DNA of 64,000 bases from Mangifera indica (taxonomy: Eukaryota; Streptophyta; Magnoliopsida; Sapindales; Anacardiaceae). A program made the translations under genes and the position numbers. Below, in pieces: positions 23,937-35,704 of the stretch. Numbering within the stretch: position 1 is the first letter of the stretch; each line of letters begins with the position of its first letter. Location: assembly GCF_011075055.1 (NCBI RefSeq), contig NW_025401185.1:36892-100891 (forward strand). Direction: 5' to 3'. The notes below the pieces were generated by a model. That model saw only the letters and a program-made list of their open reading frames with translations, made no database searches and was not told the DNA's origin.

Positions 23937-23993
23937 CCTTCAATTCAATTCAATTCAATTCAATTCAATTCAATTAATTAATTAATTAATCGT
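23937..23993. repeat. (TTCAA)n(TTAA)n microsatellite
   Basis: About seven to eight tandem TTCAA/CAATT pentamers run directly into four AATT tetramers. Confidence 0.92.
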
Positions 23994-24799
23994 CCCATCC
24001 CAATTTGAATTTGTTTATAATACAAACAATTAATAGTGGGCATGAGAAATTATAGCAAGTTTAAAATATTAATTACACTTCCAAATTAAAGGCAATAAGG
24101 GTCCCTACCCTAACTAATTGATTAATAAAATTTTCAGCCAAATATAATTTGTTGCAATAATTTCACTCAATACTGCCCTTTCCCCACCTTCAAAATGGAA
24201 CCAAAGAAAATTGTAAAGATCAAAAGGGCTGACCCATAATTGAAATATTGATCATTTTTTAGCGTCTTAATCATATTTATTAATTGGTGATTATTCATAT
24301 TTTATTGCCCATTATCTAATTTATGGTAAAAAGTAATGTATTTAGAAATCACAACATATTTTACAAAAAAAAAAAAAGAAAAAAGAAAAGGGATTTAAAC
24401 GCTTTATAATAAGTGAATGAAATGAAAATAGAAGACATGCAATAATATCAATTACGCTCCCTCAATGAAAAAAGAAATTAATAATAAGAAAAATAAAATG
24501 GTGGCTGGCAGTAGGAGTGGGAGGCCCAAGTTCCCAAAGAGATTGATAATCGATGAGATGGGGTGGGGCTTATTATTCTTCTTTTGATAAAAACTCTTTA
24601 GCAATTAGTAAGAAGAGCGGTCACTCCATCAATTTTTTTTTTTATTTTTTATTTTATGTGAAAAATAATAGGGAAATTGCACGTGGGCCTTTTTAGTATG
24701 GCTACACTCAAAAGAAACGAAATATGAATCAATGGCCTTATCATAACTCGCTTTTTCTTTAATCTAAGCTCCCCATGCTCATTTTTATTTCTGTATATT

Positions 24800-25040
24800 G
24801 GTTTGGCCAAAAGTCTTATTCCCACCCAAGGTTTATGCAAATTTCAAGATTCATCTGTTAATTACTGGAAATCTAAACACTCATTTATGAGCTAACTCTA
24901 TTAATAACTTATGTTAGTCTAAACATGAAATAATAATTTTACCACTAACAAATAAAATAACATTAATGCCCTTCAATGTAAAATATAAAATTAATTAATT
25001 TTGTAATTACATATTAAATTACCGTTTTACCCCTTATTAT
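24800..25040 (-). repeat. Candidate terminal region of the Mutator-like element
   Basis: Aaaagtcttattcccacccaaggt (24807-24830) reverse-matches the element end at about 21430-21450. It lies on the 3' side of the minus-strand transposase relic, where a terminal inverted repeat should be. The opposite end was not recognised. Confidence 0.35.
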
Positions 25041-25439
25041 GTAATGAGGAAATTTCTGCATGATTTGTTTTTCTACCGTTTAGTTAGGTTTTTTCATATT
25101 ATTGTTCTTGAATTTTATGCTTTATAATTCAACTAATTTTCATATATTCCAGATTTAGTTAATCTGCTTAATTTCATGAATCTATTAAATTGGACGAATC
25201 TGTTAATTTTGTGTTAATCCTGTTAATTAAATATCTAGAAAATTTCAGTTAATCTGAGTGATGAAATCTATGAATTCAATATTCTAAAAATTTTCATGAA
25301 ACTTGCAGTGTATATAACCTGTTATATGACTTGATGAAATCTATCAATTAAATGCATGTACAGTTGATAGAAACTGTATGGATAGTTGACAGATACAACT
25401 TATATGCATGTATAGTTGACAAAAGGCATTATACAAAAT

Positions 25440-25710
25440 GCATTTAGAACCATTTTTTATGCAGACTGGATAGAAACCATACATGCAGATTCGATAAAAA
25501 CCATATATGCAGACTGTTCAGAAAACTATACATGCAACAAATGCAATTCAATCCAGAAAAATATACACTATAGACTGGACGAAAACCATACATGCAAACT
25601 GGAAAAAAGCCATACATGCAACAAATGCAATTCAATCCATAAACCATCTGTTGTAGATTGGGCAGAAACCATACACACAGACTGGAAAGAAACTATACAT
25701 GCTTTTGTGT
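25440..25710. repeat. Degenerate minisatellite (gactgga-agaaaccatacatgca units)
   Basis: Roughly ten imperfect copies of a 24-30 bp unit, of the form agactgga(t/c)(a/g)(a/g)aaaccatacatgca, interspersed with two copies of acaaatgcaattcaatcca. It lies in the 3' part of the Mutator-like element and produces repetitive ORFs on both strands that are not genes. Confidence 0.8.
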
Positions 25711-26039
25711 AGCAAATTAAATAAAACAAAACATAGACCATACACCTGAACTACATTTATATTCAATAGAAATTAAATAAAACAACATCCAACATCAGAA
25801 AACTGCATAATTATTCAACTGAAACTCAAATTAGAATAAAAGAAAATGAGCATCCAACTCAGATATACAAACTGATATTCTGTACAAACAAAAATGCATT
25901 TTGCTCTTCTTTGGACTGAAGTCCTCCACAAGTAGACTGGATAGATGCAAGCTTCATGTAGTTAATGGTTTTGGGTACTTGTGGAAAAAAGATTTAAAAT
26001 TTCAAACCAGTGGTACTACATTTATGAATCCTCAATTGG

Positions 26040-28646
26040 AGAAAAAAATAGAAAGATGGAGATATTTAGATCCATAAAAATTTAGTTCAGTTATGTTTGC
26101 ATCTGGAGGTTGTTTTGAAGATGAAGATGTTGCACACTGTGACCTCACAGATTGAGTTGTCATCGTGGAAATTGCCCTTATCTATTTGGAAAAGTAAAAA
26201 GCAAATTTAGAAAGGAAAAAGTAAACAAAGAAACTGATGAATTAAAAGTGCAATAGCAAATTTTACCTTTTGTTTAACTCTGTTTGCACTGTTAGGATTG
26301 TTTTTATAGGACCTCTTACTGTATCCTAATTCAAGGCATACACTACATTGTAGTGTGTACATGTGTTTTCTTTTTCTTTCTTCCTTAGGGTCCCTCTTCC
26401 TTGCTTTCTTAGGCCTGTCAGGCTTGGAATATCTAGATGGTAACTGTAGCTTTCCTTCAATGCCATCTGCCTAACTCCTCTGATTTAGAATTGGATGAAT
26501 CATTCCACTATATGTCTTCATATAGATTGGAATTCTCAGCCTCTCATCAACAAACTCTTTAAAATCAGAATTATTCATATGGAGAATGGAACAAATAACA
26601 TGTTGACAGGGTACTCCATATGCCATAGTCACAAATTTTTTTTTCCATATCCAAGGTATAGCTTATACTTGGTATAATAGTTATGTCAACCACCTCAAAC
26701 TCCATCAACCCAGCATGCAAAATTCTTAAATTTCCTGCTGCCTTAATATTTGTATTCAATCTTAGAAGAACAAGCGGAGGTAGTGACATTACCCACTTAG
26801 TACCAGCCTTTAACCTACTTTACAACCTCCTCATTATTCTCCTCCTATACATTCCAACATATTGAGTATTGACAGTTCTCTGTCCTCTCCTAACCAACTA
26901 TTGAATGTTTCAGACATATTATTTGTTAAATGATCAAATTTGACATTTGTATCAAAGTCAAATCGAGACCATTGATCAGGTTCATTTTCCATTAGCCATT
27001 TGTGTGCTCTTTCATCTATTTGTCTAACCTAAGATAAAACATCTTGAAAATCTATTTTATTTGTTGCTTTACACACGGACTAGAACAAGTTTCTCGGGTG
27101 TATACCAAGACAAGTTTTTCTAAAGTTGGCATAAACACATCTTGCACAATACCTATTTCTTGTAGTAAGCTAGTGACTATTTACAAAATTTATTAACCTT
27201 TTCTGCCTATTACTTATGAAAGTGATAGACTTTACATCTCCCAAGAAATCATGCAATAGACTTATAAAATAGCCTCAAGTTTCATTGTTCTCAACTACAT
27301 ATATACATATTGCCAATGGAAATATCCCATTGTTGGCATCTATAGTTATTGCAAAATGCCTATAACCCTTCACAAATCCCTACTTTTGTGTAGAATCTAG
27401 GAGTTGGTGTGATTTCTTCCCTAATTACTTTTAGGGTAACCTTTGAACCCTAATTACTATCCTCAAAGATGTGGTAATACTTGAACAACAAGTTAAAGGA
27501 CTCAACATGCTCATTCACTGTAATGTTAGTTGCAATTTTTTGAGCCTTATAGAGTTTTTTTCAATGAATTTTCAGGTAGTAGTCCTTATCTAACTGATCT
27601 GTCAAAAGCTTAATGCTTGACCTCTTTGGGAACTAATAAAATTACCTATTTTTTTTTTGTAACCCAACAAGAACTAGCTTCAAGATTGTTCTGAACCTTA
27701 AGACGTGTGTGCGTGCTTATATATTCTTATTTGATATGACTATTCATCCACCATAAGTGCAACATACAGGTGGAATAGACATCCTCTTACTCTACACACC
27801 ACTTTGATTCTTCTATATTTATTATATTTTTTCCTTACCTCAAACCCCCTCTGAATAATGTAATCCTACAAAACCTTCTTGAAGTGATGAATACTTTGGA
27901 ATACTTGTCCTACTTCTAAATATATTTTCACATCAGTAACATATTTGAATGATTTACTGTTTATAAATCTAGACACTCTACTGGAAACATTATTCTCCAC
28001 ACTAGATCCCCTGAATTCTCATATTCACTCTCACCTTCATAATTGGATAACATACCGGTATCACTATTTATCCTTTTACACAAAAACTGTGTGGATATTG
28101 TCCCCTCTTCCCTATTGTTTCTATTCTCAACATCATTTCTCTAGTGAAACTCATCCTTACTACACTCAGTATGAGATAAGCATACTCATCACTATCAGAG
28201 CCATCACTGTAGTCAGTAACTTCTGATGGTTGGGCAGGATGTTGGGATGGTTGGGTAGAGTCTACATGTGGGTGGGCATGGGTTTCATTATTTTTACGTG
28301 GGTGAGTATGGGGTTCACAGTCTATAAGTAGCAAAGTTAGATGGGATTTCAATGTCTCTAATGGAAGGGATTCAATAAACATATCAATATCCTTAACCCC
28401 AACTTTGCTATACTAATCAAACAAATAACTTATGTCTTCATCACTATATATTACATATCTACCCTCCCCATTTGGCCTTTTTTGCCTCAACTTTTATCCT
28501 CTCCCTGTGTATAAGTGAACTTCTTTTTCGTAGGCAATGCATTACTTCATTTCCTTAATGAAGATAGTGTAATTATACACATCATGATCCATATTCCTTA
28601 TTTGACACTTCATTTTACATGCTTCAAACCTCAAATTAAAAACCAT
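26040..28646 (-). pseudogene. Mutator-like (MULE/MuDR) transposase pseudogene
   Basis: Reading from 28646 down, the order is that of a plant MuDR transposase. There is a short N-terminal part (YSDEDISYLFD near 28430), an acidic linker (SDGSDSDEYAY), and the MuDR N-terminal domain with SRFINSKSFKYV and YQIRIYKHAHT near 27730-27960. The MULE catalytic core follows, including AITIDANNGIFPLAICVVEN near 27330 and YCARCVYANFRKT near 27130, then SETFNSWLGE near 26900. A SWIM-type region (HAGLMEFEV, KKICDYGIW) lies near 26600-26720, then RPKKARKRDPKEE and a zinc knuckle ending YKNNPNSANRVKQK at about 26270. A probable last exon encodes MTTQSV near 26160. Many stops and frameshifts break it, and the SWIM cysteines are partly lost. 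A full-length transposase of this type is about 700-900 aa, so nearly all of it is represented but dead. Confidence 0.88.
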
Positions 28647-28689
28647 TGAAGGCAACATCCTCTAAATCAAAGTACATCAAATATCCAGT

Positions 28690-29010
28690 AGCAAACAGAC
28701 CATAATCAAGTAAAATGTAACAACATAGTAAGCAAACAGTAGCTTATAATGCAATTTGATTTAATGTAACAACACAGTAAACATGTAATGCATCTATGCA
28801 TGTATACATTAAAGTAAACAAACAGTACCTCTAAATACAAATAGTAGATTATAATGCAATCTGTTATACATGAAACATGAAAACATATAAGCATGTAAGC
28901 ATGCATATATTACAGTAAGCAAACAGTAGACTATAATGCAATCTAATATACATCAAAAGAGTAAGCATATAAGCATGTAATGCATGTATACATTCAATTA
29001 TAATACAATG
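28690..29010. repeat. Degenerate tandem repeat (agtaagcaaacagtag...ataatgcaat)
   Basis: At least three imperfect copies of about 90-100 bp, marked by cagtaagcaaacagtag, ttataatgcaatctg and aagcatgtaatgcatgtatacatt, lie just upstream of the MULE transposase start, probably inside the element's 5' region. Confidence 0.65.
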
Positions 29011-29376
29011 CAAAACTTGTTTAATTTACTTACAATTTTGTCTTGTTGTTTGTGCATTAATTGTCCCACATATAATTAAGTATTCACAAAATCCAATCAC
29101 ACTACCTTATTTTCCAAGGGTCCCAATTGTGGGATTTGTTTACCCCTGCCTAATTTTAACTTTTCCTCTAAGTCAAGTTGAATAATTTATCACAAGGCAG
29201 CAGAAAAAACCATTGAATCTTACCTAACAATTATACTTTAAATCAATCTCTAAAACCAAACAAAGATAAGTTCAAACCGCTTTGTATAAGTTTAAAGTTT
29301 CTACTGCATGTATATATAACTCGTACTTAATGTAGTCAAGAAATAGAATATATCCTTGAAAAGTAATGCCTAGATG

Positions 29377-29729
29377 CAAGGGTGGATTCGAGTTGAGTCA
29401 AACTCGAGTTTGTTTGAGCTCGAGTTTAACTCGGTTTATATATAATAGAGCTCAAGTTCAAGCTCGAGCTCGTCGAAGCTAGACTTGAACTTGGTTCAAA
29501 TTTGGTTCAATTCATTTTGAGCTCGATTTTTTAACTATTTTATTATTAAAATGATGTCGTTTTAATATATATCAATCAAAACGACGTTGTTTTGTATCAA
29601 AATTTTTAATTAGTAAATTTGATGAATAGCTCAAGTTCGAAAGAGTTTGTATAAGACTGACTCGTTTCGAGCTTATTCAAACTGAATTCACACTTAAATT
29701 CGAACATGTTCAATTCAAATCCGATCCTA
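29377..29729. mobile_element. hAT-type MITE (GAGCTC family), copy 3
   Basis: Begins CAAGGGTGGATTCGAG and ends CAAATCCGATCCTA, with GAGCTCGAG-rich arms and the central aatgatgtcgtttt...aaaacgacgttgtttt pair. The flanking 8-mers cctagatg (29369-29376) and cctcgacg (29730-29737) match at 6 of 8. Confidence 0.75.
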
Positions 29730-30099
29730 CCTCGACGAGCCACACCATAAAAAGATTCTTTTTATTAATAGTTGCATATTACATAAACACATATTCCAAT
29801 TTATCTTAATGACTGCTATGTGCACGTTTTATTAGTTTATACGTACGGATCATCGAATCAATAAATCTTACAATATTGAATTCATATAGATGTAAAAATC
29901 AAATATCTTTATCTTAAATGAAATCAAAATCATAGGGTTGATAGTGGTGGGGTGGATATACAAAACAATCGAGTAGGCATTTGTTGCTTTGTTGAAGGCA
30001 CAATTTTAATTTTTGAATGAAATGACAGACGTTTGTAGTTGGTTTTTATAAAAGAGTAGGAAAATATTCCTATGATGCCATGAAAAACAATGGAAAAGA

Positions 30100-30392
30100 G
30101 AAAATTAAGGACCCACGTGTGGAACAAAATTTGGAGCATATGCAGCACTATATATATTTAAATTAGCTTTACGTGAATGTTGGTGTGCAGTTTGCTTGGG
30201 ATTCCTACGTGGGCACCATCCTCATCCTTTTGATATTAGAACCAATGAACTTTTCGAGCTCTAGGCACATATATTCACTTTTCTACTTAAATCCACGCTC
30301 TTGTTAAAGAGAAAGGTTGGGGAATCCTATGCCCTCCATCATCCTTTTTGCTTTGTCACTGCATTCCCATCATTTCAATTTCCATAACTTTC
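30100..30392 (+). promoter_or_regulatory. Promoter-like region upstream of the small ORF
   Basis: Contains a G-box-like CCACGTGTGG at about 30112-30121, an ACGTGGGC at about 30208, and a TATATATATTTAAAT box at about 30150. These are generic plant elements and only suggest that transcription could start near 30180. Confidence 0.25.
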
Positions 30393-30539
30393 ATGTATTC
30401 TTTGCATTTATACTACCTTTTCTTACTTCTCTACTCTACTGGCACAAAAACAAACACTGAATCAATAAATAATCCACCTGACAATCAATTAAAAATTCCT
30501 GGGGCAGGAGTTGCAATGGGGGCAGCTCACTGGAATTAA
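30393..30539 (+). CDS. Hypothetical 48-aa possibly secreted peptide
   Basis: I do not recognise this family. The ATG at 30393 opens a 48-codon frame with a hydrophobic N-terminus (MYSLHLYYLFLLLYSTG) that could be a signal peptide. A polar linker (TESINNPPDNQLK) and a small-residue-rich tail IPGAGVAMGAAHWN end at a TAA at 30537. The layout, signal plus short linker plus conserved-looking C-terminus, is that of plant peptide precursors, and promoter-like motifs lie upstream. It may equally be chance: an overlapping frame starting at 30329 is also open. No homologue is claimed. Confidence 0.2.
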   Translation: MYSLHLYYLFLLLYSTGTKTNTESINNPPDNQLKIPGAGVAMGAAHWN

Positions 30540-33500
30540 GGGCAGTCAAATGATGGTATTTGACTAGATTATGCAGCACAAAACATGTTTTCTGTGGGAA
30601 GTACCTTCACAAATCTTGTCACCTTGTCATTTCTATTCTGCACAGGATGATAGATTTACTTCATTTCTTTATACGACGCTCAATTCATGCCTTAATTAAG
30701 AGATACAGTTTAGCAGTTTACTGTTAGTTTTTTCCTGCCGGTAGTACAACAGTTGAATGTTGCACTTCTCCTTAAATGTCTCTTCTTGTTTTTGCCATTG
30801 AGAAAAGAAAAAAAAGGGATAAAATCTTTGACACAATACTTGTACGTATAATTCCTGGTTCAGGACTTACAAAGTGACCACTGTTTCTTATTCTCTGCTA
30901 ACTGACAAATTCGTCGAAATTCAATAGTTAGTTTTATTTTTAATTATTTCCATATAATTTATTATAAATCTTCAATTTTAGAGCTGGAAACACATCTTCT
31001 AGGGTTCCCAGTTCTCTTGATAGCAAATAGAGAAGTGCAACGATTTTCTTTTATCACTATCAACTGTGTGAGTCTTATTAAAAACCAGCAAATTGTTTGA
31101 AACTTTGAAATCAACAGTATGCATAAAATGTAGTCTTTGAGGATTAGTCTGAAAATGGAAGGGTGATATTAATTGTTACATTCATGTACTAATATTTAAT
31201 ATAATAGAAAAAGTGTAAAGAGTGGTGTAATTTTATAACAGCAGTAGTTGCAGACTGACAAATGGCAAAGGAAATTACATTCTTTCATTCTAAAATGGTC
31301 TCCCACTGCCACTGTCTCTTTAACATCTTTCAACAAAGATGCGTTTATGGACTTACCACCAGACCTGCTCTCTATATCATTCCACATGACATGACACCAT
31401 CATCTCTCATCTCTTCCAACCGATATACTTGCTGTTGTGCTTTTTCTGAGCTAGCCCATAAAACAATTACCTGAAAAAGGAGTGACCTACTACTCATACT
31501 GAACATCGTCAAAAGTCCTAATGAATTGGTAACCCCAGTTTCAGTTTCTTTTATGACCATAGGTTGGTCCATTTTCCTTCTTTTATTTTAACTTTCTGCC
31601 CAAGTTTGCAGTGTAGGGATCACCACAAATTTGATTAACTAAGTATGGGACTCAGTCACTTCTCCTGCCTCCATCCATTCATTAATATCATCTTTTATTA
31701 CCCTTTATGATAGTCTTTTTCCTCATAAATTACATGGCTTAAATATTAATATCATGTATCTAATTATATAGAGATTGAGATAACCAATGTTGTCTTGACC
31801 ATTCAAATAATTTATGGTGTTTGAAAGCATAAGTGAAGCCAAAAAAGTGATCTTCTAAGCGTGTGAATAGAGAACTTCGAGGAAATTATCTCCAAGAACT
31901 GTTGATAAAAAGACTGTGTCCCACTAGTGGTACATTTTTGCATTTCTGTCAATCCACACTACTCTTTTGTTATCAGCCTCATAAATTTTGATGATAGGGG
32001 AGGTGATACATGTACCCTTTTGAGATATTAGTGCAGGCACGCTCATACTAATGAGATGGTGTAGGACTCACAGGGGGAAGAAGATTAACACTGTTTTAAT
32101 ATGATTACTTACTTTTGCAGTAAGCCTTTTAACATTTTTGTCAGTGTAATAAGTGTAAATCCCATAGTTTCATGGATTTTTCATATTTTGATTGGGGGTC
32201 TTCTAAGTTTTAACTGAAGTTCATGTCTGTCAAATAATTAATGGGTTCACTTTCAAAGACTCATGGGACCCTATTTTACCACTCAATTCCTGATTCAAAG
32301 TTGGGACTTGGGAGCTTATGTTTGATGCTAACTTTTCAATACCCGTTATACTTTGAAGACATAACAAGAATGGGGGAGGGGCAAAACCCAAGGTGTCACA
32401 TATCATCACAGGTCCCTAACCCTAAAGGCTCAGCAAAAATTTCTTTAAGTAGAGCTTCCTTAAAATATTTCAAATATTGAGTTTGAGACTGAAAAAAATT
32501 AGCATATATAAGGCAAAGATGAGGAGGTAAATTAGTTAATGACAGCTAACATCTTGGTTACTAATTTGGACTCATCGATGATTTTTTCCAATCCACATCT
32601 GGGGTAACCTTCTGTACGTCTAAATCTTCAAATTAAAGTTTTAAAGATGAATACTACCAAAATGAGGCTCTTTCATCATACTAAAACTGATTATTCATCG
32701 ACCCTACTAAAGACCAAAGTTTACAATGAAGAAATTATAATGCAGTCTGGTGACCCAAATTCAAACAAATGAGAACGACAGAATTTAACCCCTTTTCATT
32801 CTTTAAATAAAGAATATATTATATGTGGAATGACAGTAAAGCTATCAAGCCCGATGGCTCTTCTGACCCATCAACAACTTTAATTAAGCGATAACAAATT
32901 TTGGGGTCAGTAGCTGCAAATTGTTAATTGACATTGACATTTATGAAAATTTAACTCATTTCATTTTAAGGAACAACTTAAAATATAAAGAAAAAGAAAG
33001 GGAAGCAGTGTATAGCAATAGTAATTCACTCTGCTGAATGGAGGAAAGTTGGTTTATATTTGGGGATGTGATTCTTCATTGACATTCCCGTGCAGTGGAT
33101 CCTATTCTCCACTACTGTTAATTCAATATCCCTATCCCACCATGCCCACAATTAAAGGAATCAGATGAATAGAGATGTCTAACTCCTAAAACAGCACATA
33201 AAAAACTCCATCCTTATTATCTTACATTACACGTATGGGCCGGCAACTGCCTGTTACAAGCAATGCATTTGATAGTCATAGTATCAACAAAATGCACTGC
33301 CATAGTCAACTTTAATTTTCTAAGCAACACCTCTAAATTCAACACGGTTACTTGATTTTTAAGCTCCAAGTCAAGCCCATAACTTCACTTTATTTTCATC
33401 TTTTCACATTCACAATGTTATGGAGTATGTTTGTTTTATATGTACTTTTAACTAAGCTGCCGTATACATATGGAAAATTATTATTATGATTTTATAATTT

Positions 33501-34540
33501 AATGGGGTGATAATTACGAATGCCATATTAATCTATTGCACACAATTGCTTCTTTTTAAACTTATGGGCAAAATGCTGGCCTGGCCTGCACACTTAGGCC
33601 CAAGCATAGCACAAACAATTCATGTCGTAATGAGCAAGGCATTTTCAGTTACTTAGAGCCTAGGCCGCCGTTCTGTGCTGCGACATATTCTGTCTAACTC
33701 ATGCAAGTCCCAAGTCCAAACTCCAAATGTATTTCTTCTTCCTTCACATTCAACAATAATTTCTCTTCCTCCGTTCTTGCAGTTTCTGCTACATAAATGG
33801 GGTTTTGACAGTCAAAAACTGGCCAAAAAATATAAATTTTCATAATTCTTTTGCAAACAGGTGACACTTATCCAACAATTACACTCCACAATGGTGAGTG
33901 GAATTTTTTTTCTGTGGACAACTTTCTGTATCTTTTTTCTACTGCCTCAGTGATTCATTCCTTCACACCCACATAGTCAATACAAAATTCTGAAAACAGA
34001 TTACACATATGACTTGGTTTTAGACGTAATTTTCCACCTAGAAAGAAGTATACTCTCCTGTCAATGAATTCAAAGTATGTCAAGAACTAAAACTACAGAA
34101 ATTTTATTGAGAGAAAAACCCCTATAACCATTTGAGGGCTTATGGGGTGATAACTTCAGCTACAGAATCTATAGAATATATCATTTAAACGAAACATAAT
34201 TCCATAACTGCAACGTAAACTGAATTATAGGTCCTCCCGGGGATATTGTCCTGTAAATTATACTTACGGTCTAGACAACCGGATAGCTTGGAATCAAGTC
34301 TCAATTGATGATAAATATGATTAATAAGAATCATAACACACTTCATTCTTCGAGAACACAGCAGGGAAACTAGGAAAATGAAATAAACTCAAAACTAAAA
34401 TAATAAATAAGAATCTTTTTGCAATCATAATTGCTGTTGAATATGGTTAATCCCATCGTTCAACCAAATAATCACCAACAAAACTTTTTACAAACATTTC
34501 AAGAAGATACAATAATAATAAATAAGTTACACAGCACAAG
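30540..34540. other. Long intergenic region, no gene recognised
   Basis: Both strands were read. Several 60-80 codon frames exist (31196-31387, 31372-31572 on minus; 32241-32480 on plus) but none shows a known domain or consistent splicing. The base composition is more mixed than in the repeat-rich parts, so undetected untranslated exons or non-coding RNAs remain possible. Confidence 0.4.
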
Positions 34541-34542
34541 CC

Positions 34543-35127
34543 TTAAAAGCCTTTTGGGCCAGTTTCTTTCAAAACGGCAGGTTTCTCAGCCATGGAGAGA
34601 CAATACTTGGCAATCTCTCTAAATCTAGGCACACTCCTAAGGTCAACCTTAGTATCATCTTTCAGAGTAATGATAATATCACCCCACTCACCAATAAACC
34701 TTGGCACCACCTTCACATCCTTAATCACTTTGTATGAGAAATCAGTCCTGTCTTCACCCGTGAATCCAGAAATAACCGTCACCCGCAGGTTGGTAAACCT
34801 GTATCTTAAGTAAAAAGCTCTTGAAACTGCAGCTAAAGTTAAGGGTAACCAAAAAAGAGTGAAACCCAGAAGCAAGTTTGCTAAGAGGTCACCGTAGTGA
34901 GCTCCACCGTCGAAGAAGACGGTTTCCTGATTGGGTTTTTTAGAGGTGGTGGTAGTGGTGATAGGTGTTTTGTTGGGTGGAGAGGAGACGTGGAGCTTGG
35001 TGATTGGCCTGTTGTGGGAAGATGAAGGTAAGGAAGGGAAGGGGAGTGTAGAGGAAAGATAGAGTGACTGATGGGTGATGGAGGAGGTGGTGGCGGTGGT
35101 GGGTGAAAGAATTTTGGTGGAGGCCAT
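34543..35127 (-). CDS. Plastid-targeted membrane protein with bacterial-PH-like domain
   Basis: Intact single-exon frame of 194 aa, ATG at 35127 to TAA at 34545-34543. Residues 1-65 are rich in Ser, Thr and Pro with almost no acidic residues (MASTKILSPTTATTSSITHQ at the start), a typical chloroplast transit peptide. A hydrophobic segment at about 85-108 (LLANLLLGFTLFWLPLTLAA) is a likely transmembrane helix. Residues about 110-170, YLRYRFTNLRVTVISGFTGEDRTDFSY followed by EWGDIIITLKDDTKVDLRSVP, have the beta-strand pattern of bacterial pleckstrin-homology (bPH_2/DUF304-like) domains. The start is supported by the family-like transit region and absence of an upstream in-frame ATG. It is probably an envelope or thylakoid protein of cyanobacterial origin; the biochemical role is unknown. 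Shadow frames lie on both strands. Confidence 0.85.
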   Translation of the reverse strand: MASTKILSPTTATTSSITHQSLYLSSTLPFPSLPSSSHNRPITKLHVSSPPNKTPITTTTTSKKPNQETVFFDGGAHYGDLLANLLLGFTLFWLPLTLAAVSRAFYLRYRFTNLRVTVISGFTGEDRTDFSYKVIKDVKVVPRFIGEWGDIIITLKDDTKVDLRSVPRFREIAKYCLSMAEKPAVLKETGPKGF

Positions 35128-35129
35128 GG

Positions 35130-35454
35130 AGGTTTATCCGTTGAGCGACAGCGAGGCCGAGTTTTGGTGAATGAGTTGTGGAAGAGAAATCAAGAAGTTT
35201 TGATGGTTGTGCATTTGACACTTGGCGCACTTAATTCAAATCCAGAGCCATCAATCTCGTGGGCTATTGAACCAGGCCCAACATGGCAGAGGCAGAGGAT
35301 CATTCAAAACAACTTATTATTGATTTTTAAAATAAAATTTTAAGAAAATTTATTATTTTAATTTTTTCTTTAAAAATGATTCTTTTAACTTTATTATTTT
35401 TATTTTCTTACTAAGTTAACTGTCTTACCCCAATGCCATTTTTTGTAAATTCCA
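35130..35454. other. Upstream region of the plastid membrane protein gene
   Basis: About 100 bp of probable 5' leader, then a short GC-mixed stretch (gaaccaggcccaacatgg at about 35269) and AT-rich sequence. No clear TATA box can be assigned. Confidence 0.3.
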
Positions 35455-35704
35455 TCATCTCGATTGTTGAATATCTTTGATTCCAATAGATGAATTCACT
35501 ATTAAGATATTATTTAGTTTTGAAATAGTGTATTGTGTTTTTATTTTTAGACTTTACTATTTAAAACGTGTCTTAACAGTTTAAAAACTTATAAAATATA
35601 TAACCAGTCTTATCTTAACATTAAATGATGTATGTGCACATACAAAACTTAATGTCTCTCATGTGATTTACTTATATGGATTTGTCTAAGAGTGTTACAA
35701 CTGT
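35455..35704 (+). repeat. Dispersed LTR-like repeat (TGTAACATC family)
   Basis: Diverged relative of the 16345-17344 units: ccaatagatgaattcactattaagatatt, aaacgtgtcttaacagttt, cttatcttaacattaaatgatgtatgtgc, aatgtctctcatgtgattt, ending ggatttgtctaagagtgttaca. With the TGTAACA starts of other copies this gives TG...CA type ends. Confidence 0.6.

Noticed and set aside
25416..25712. 98-codon ORF with repeated HTC-N-CNSI-like motifs
   Set aside because: It is the translation of a minisatellite, open on both strands, with no stable protein pattern.
31196..31572. Two overlapping minus-strand frames (63 and 66 codons) with coding-like composition
   Set aside because: They lie in different frames, have no recognised domain, and no consistent splice pattern joins them to more exons.
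32241..32480. 79-codon plus-strand ORF
   Set aside because: Composition and lack of domain or context suggest chance; no promoter or neighbours support it.
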